Of a DNA stretch of 64,000 nucleotides, positions 61,100-64,000 are shown piece after piece. The number at the start of each line of letters is the position of its first letter. Within the stretch, counting starts at the first letter, position 1. Position numbers and translations under genes: made by a program. Origin of the DNA: Streptomyces sp. HM190 (GTDB taxonomy: Bacteria > Actinomycetota > Actinomycetes > Streptomycetales > Streptomycetaceae); contig NZ_CP047318.1 of the NCBI RefSeq assembly GCF_009857135.1, forward strand, positions 2,666,001 through 2,730,000. The letters run 5' to 3'. The notes beneath the pieces were generated by a model, which saw only the letters and a list, made by a program, of their open reading frames with translations, did not search any database and had not been told where the DNA came from.

Positions 61100-61323
61100 G
61101 TCCGGGCCGCCAGCTGGTAGATCTCGCCGAGGCTGCGGGCCTCCAGCAGCCTGCCCACGGGCAGCGGGCGGCCGGTGGCCTGCTCCAGCGCGGTGACCAG
61201 TTTCAGCAGGTACAGCGAGTCCCATGCGGGCAGCTGGTCCAGGTCGGCGGAGACCTGGTGCTCCTCCAGCGGCATGCCGAGCTCGTCCCTGACGAGGCGG
61301 ACGAAATCGTCGATGGTGTGCAT
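61096..61323 (-). CDS. free-standing acyl carrier protein
   Basis: A 75-residue carrier protein with phosphopantetheine serine S36 in LPAWDSLYLLKLVTAL and a four-helix pattern. The serine motif is WDS rather than the more usual (L)GxDS. GGGAGG precedes the ATG. It lies between the KSIII (37 bp upstream) and the E2-like gene (overlapping), so the three probably work together on one acyl group. Confidence 0.9.
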   Translation of the reverse strand: MHTIDDFVRLVRDELGMPLEEHQVSADLDQLPAWDSLYLLKLVTALEQATGRPLPVGRLLEARSLGEIYQLAART

Positions 61324-61360
61324 TCTGTACGGCCCTCCCAGGGGCGGGTGTGTGCGGGGG

Positions 61361-62419
61361 TCAGATCTTCTCGAGCGCGAAACCGGACTTGATCCATTTG
61401 CTGGACTCGACGGCGACCGCCAGCGCGCGCTGCCCCTGGCCGATCTTGCCCAGCAGCGCCTCCAGCTGGAGGAAGGGCAGGGCGTTGCCGTTGTTGCCGG
61501 TGTCCGCGACGCAGGACACCTCGACGGCGTCGGGCAGGCCGAGTCCGTCCGCGATCCGCCGGGTCATCCGGCCGGACAGCTGCGGCGGCAGCAGGAAGTC
61601 CACGTCCTCGGGGGTCCAGTCGAGTTCCTCCAGGAGCTCCCAGAGGATCTCCACGGCCATGGTGGGGACGGACTCCTCGATGGCCTTGTAGTCCTCCCGT
61701 ACGGCCTGCCGGTCCTCGTGGCGGTCGGCGAGCCCGAACCAGTCGATGACCTGGCCGGGCTCGCGGCCCAGACCGGTGAACCGGTTGAGGACGGTGCGCA
61801 GGGCGAGGCGCTGCCCGCGCGGGGTGGAGGTGACCACGGCGGCGCCCGCCCCGTCGCCGAAGAGGACGTAGTTGACGAGGTCGCTGGGGGCGGCCGAGGA
61901 CAGGTCCCGGTCGAGGTCGAGGTGCTTGCTGCAGACGTCCCCGCCGATGACCAGCCCCGCCGTGTGGCCCCCGCCGGTGACCAGGGTGTGGCCCAGCTGC
62001 AGGGCCTGGACGGCGCCGGCGCAGCCGGACTGGAGCTGGTAGGTGGGGATCTGGTCGAGGCCGAGCTGGTCGACGACGTGGTTGACGGTGGCGGGCATCA
62101 GGTGGTCCGGGGTCGCGGTGCCCATGACCACGAAGTCGATCTCGTGCGGGGCGAGTCCGGAGGCGGTGAGTGCCTGCTCGGCGGCGCGGGCGCACAGGTC
62201 GGCGAGCGACCAGCGGACCTCGCCGGTCTCCAGGTCGCGGGCGAAGTGCCGGGTCCGGGTGCCGATGAACACGTCGATCCACTCTTCGTTGACGCCGAGT
62301 GTCCTCGCCAGCGCCGCGTTGTCGACCGGGTCGCCCGGCAGTGCGGTGCCGACGGAGGCGAGGTAGGAGACGGGGCCGGGCGGGGCGGAGCCGTGCTGGG
62401 GTGAGTGTTCCGACTGCAT
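61361..62419 (-). CDS. beta-ketoacyl-ACP synthase III-like protein C (His missing)
   Basis: A 352-residue thiolase-fold protein. The active Cys is C133 in QLQSGCAGAVQAL. The FabH-like HQAN helix reads LPPQLSGRMTRRI, so the catalytic His is Pro. The GNTSA loop reads DTGNNGNALPFLQLE, keeping Asn. It is more FabH-like in its N-terminal half (SYLASVGTALPG) than the two acyltransferase paralogues at 22663 and 26983. Loss of His argues against normal decarboxylative condensation and for acyl transfer or an unusual mechanism. AAGGAAGGA precedes the ATG. It is first in an operon with the ACP, E2-like and transferase genes. Confidence 0.88.
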   Translation of the reverse strand: MQSEHSPQHGSAPPGPVSYLASVGTALPGDPVDNAALARTLGVNEEWIDVFIGTRTRHFARDLETGEVRWSLADLCARAAEQALTASGLAPHEIDFVVMGTATPDHLMPATVNHVVDQLGLDQIPTYQLQSGCAGAVQALQLGHTLVTGGGHTAGLVIGGDVCSKHLDLDRDLSSAAPSDLVNYVLFGDGAGAAVVTSTPRGQRLALRTVLNRFTGLGREPGQVIDWFGLADRHEDRQAVREDYKAIEESVPTMAVEILWELLEELDWTPEDVDFLLPPQLSGRMTRRIADGLGLPDAVEVSCVADTGNNGNALPFLQLEALLGKIGQGQRALAVAVESSKWIKSGFALEKI

Positions 62420-62485
62420 GCGAGCGGTCCTTCCTTGAGGTCCGTGACGGGAGCGGGGAGCGGCCGGCCGCGCGGGCGCCTGGTG

Positions 62486-62540
62486 CCGTGACCGGAACGG
62501 TCTGCCGGCGTCGCGCGCCGGTGAACCGTTCCGGTCACGG
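62486..62540. terminator. nested hairpin between PKS and KSIII genes
   Basis: CCGTGACCGGAACGGT (62486-62501) pairs perfectly with ACCGTTCCGGTCACGG (62525-62540), with an inner CCGGCG/CGCCGG stem. It starts two bases after the PKS stop. It probably ends or attenuates PKS transcription before the KSIII operon. Confidence 0.78.
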
Positions 62541-62542
62541 TC

Positions 62543-64000
62543 CTAGGCGACGGCCGAACCGGCGCGGTCCTGGAGGTAGTCGACGAGGTCCCCGACCGAG
62601 GACAGCCGCGGGAGCAGGTCCTGCACGCTGATCGTCTCCAGCCCGTCGAGCCGTTCCTGGAGCCGGTCCTTCAACTCCATGATCATCACCGAGTCGAAGC
62701 CGAGGTCCTCGTAGAGCAGGGACAGGCGCGAGACCTCGCCCGTGGCGTAGCCACCGACCTCCGCGACGGCCTCGATGACGGCGCGGGTCACCGGGTCCAC
62801 CGCCGTCTCCTCCGCGGCGGAGGGCAGGACCGCGGTGAGCACGGCGCCGTGCCCGTGCGCGGCCGTGTCGTCCCGCGGGTGCGCCGGGGCGGTGTCCGCG
62901 CGGTCGGGGACGACGCTGAGGTCCGCCGGGGCGGCCCGTACGGCGGTGCGGGTCCAGAACCGGTGGGCGTCGGAGAACGCGTACGGGGCGAGCCGCTGCG
63001 GCTGCCGCTCCTCCTGCGGGTAGACGGCGTCCCAGCGGGGGTCGAGGCCGCTGCGGAAGAGTTCGGCGAGCGCCTCGGCGAAGGTGCGGCCGTCGGCCTC
63101 CTCCCCGGACACGGGGGCCACGGTGTGCACGCCGGCTCCGGCGGCGGAGCGCAGGGCGCGCGCCATGCCGCTGAGCACCGGGCGGGGGCCTACCTCCACG
63201 AGGTGGGTGGGGCCCGCCTCCAGCAGCCGGTTCATCGCGTCGCCGAACAGCACGGGCGCGCTGATGTGCTCGGTCCAGTACTTGGCGTCCATCGGCTCGG
63301 CCTCCAGCAGCCGCCCGCGCACGGTGGAGTACACGGGGAGCTTGGGGACCCCGCCGCCGGTGTCGTCCGCGATCGCGGCGAACCGGTCGAGCATCGGTTC
63401 CATCAGCGGGGAGTGGAAGGCGTGCGAGACCTCCAGGCGCCGGGTCCTGACGCCCCGTCGTACGAGCGTGTCGTCGATGCGTCCCAGCGCCGCCAGGTCC
63501 CCGGACAGGACGGTGGCCCGGGGGCCGTTGACCGCGCCGACCCCGACCAGGGGCTCCGCGTCGACGAGTTCGGTCAGCTCCGCCAGCGGCGCCCGTACGG
63601 CGAGCATGCCGCCGCCCTCGGGCAGCCGCTCCATCAGGGCGCCGCGGGCGGCGATCAGCCGTGCGGCCTGCTCCAGCGGGAAGACCTCGGCGAGGACGGC
63701 GGCGGCGTACTCACCGACGCTGTGGCCGAGCAGCAGCGCCGGCGGCACCCCGAGTTCGGTCAGGCTCGCCGCGAGGGCGTACTCGACGGCGAACAGGGCG
63801 GGCTGGGTCCAGCCGGTGCGGTGCACGGCCTCGTCGCCGGAGAGCAGCAGGTCGCGGACCGAGCCGCCGAGGTGCGGGGCGAGCGCCTCGTCGGCCTCGT
63901 TGAGGAACCGCCGGTACAGCGGCGACTGCAGGTACAGCCGTGCCGTCATGCCGGGGTACTGGGATCCCTGACCGGTGAACAGCAGTCCCACCTGGGGCCT
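62543..64000 (-). CDS. modular type I polyketide synthase, C-terminal AT-ACP (rest outside window)
   Basis: The frame enters from the right edge and ends at 62543. It shows an acyltransferase domain from GLLFTGQGSQYPGM, with active serine in LLGHSVGEYAAAVLAE and HAFHSP in the specificity loop, which indicates malonyl-CoA. A post-AT linker and a terminal ACP with serine in YEDLGFDSVMIMELKDRL follow. No KR, DH, ER or thioesterase lies between the AT and the stop, so this end is a minimal KS(?)-AT-ACP module and release must use another enzyme. The KS is presumed from the family and is not visible. Confidence 0.93.
   Translation of the reverse strand, partial: RPQVGLLFTGQGSQYPGMTARLYLQSPLYRRFLNEADEALAPHLGGSVRDLLLSGDEAVHRTGWTQPALFAVEYALAASLTELGVPPALLLGHSVGEYAAAVLAEVFPLEQAARLIAARGALMERLPEGGGMLAVRAPLAELTELVDAEPLVGVGAVNGPRATVLSGDLAALGRIDDTLVRRGVRTRRLEVSHAFHSPLMEPMLDRFAAIADDTGGGVPKLPVYSTVRGRLLEAEPMDAKYWTEHISAPVLFGDAMNRLLEAGPTHLVEVGPRPVLSGMARALRSAAGAGVHTVAPVSGEEADGRTFAEALAELFRSGLDPRWDAVYPQEERQPQRLAPYAFSDAHRFWTRTAVRAAPADLSVVPDRADTAPAHPRDDTAAHGHGAVLTAVLPSAAEETAVDPVTRAVIEAVAEVGGYATGEVSRLSLLYEDLGFDSVMIMELKDRLQERLDGLETISVQDLLPRLSSVGDLVDYLQDRAGSAVA

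Overview
The window is very GC-rich actinomycete DNA and almost certainly comes from a Streptomyces. Supporting signs are SARP regulators, AfsA-type butyrolactone synthases, an FxSxx-COOH cassette, in-frame TTA codons confined to a few cluster genes, leaderless starts and third-position GC bias. I recognise 48 protein genes. I see no tRNA, rRNA, CRISPR array or intact insertion sequence.

Region 1 (1-15.9 kb) looks like ordinary accessory chromosome. It holds the end of fxsC and a complete fxsT, an alpha/beta hydrolase, a Tat-exported FAD dehydrogenase, a GNAT enzyme, a divergent MFS exporter and XRE-cupin regulator pair, a methyltransferase, and two divergent LysR pairs (with an aldo/keto reductase and with a cyclase-family hydrolase).

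Region 2 (16-64 kb) is most of a biosynthetic cluster that runs off the right edge. Its unifying feature, read directly from the DNA, is a promoter pattern found twelve times: two heptamers (near TTCAGCG) on an 11-bp pitch, with the second ending 8 bp before a -10-like hexamer. This is the classic SARP-binding layout. It ties together two MMPL exporters, two MFS exporters, an FAD monooxygenase, a P450, a small membrane protein, a starter-unit operon, a type II thioesterase, a HAD/FAD-monooxygenase/AfsA stretch, a Tat-exported beta-propeller protein, a 2-oxoacid:ferredoxin oxidoreductase with ferredoxin, and a hydrolase operon.

The starter-unit operon (22.7-28.0 kb) has an acyl-AMP ligase and a PLP decarboxylase fused to an acyl carrier protein, flanked by two paralogous KSIII-like acyltransferases. 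This suggests a decarboxylated aminoacyl-ACP primer. The right end (59.4-64 kb) has a phosphopantetheinyl transferase, a stand-alone E2-type acyltransferase, a free ACP, a third KSIII lacking the catalytic His, and the AT-ACP end of a modular PKS without a thioesterase domain.

Embedded in the middle (34.0-38.4 kb) is an azoline/azole RiPP cassette: a nitrile-hydratase-like-leader precursor, an E1-like/YcaO fusion cyclodehydratase and a SagB-type dehydrogenase. No SARP box was found in front of it. Regulation also includes a short SARP, an AfsR-like SARP with a TTA codon, a histidine kinase with a TTA codon, a NarL-type response regulator and two AfsA-like proteins. I cannot name the product. 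A polyketide primed by an amino acid, with an associated azole peptide, is the working inference.
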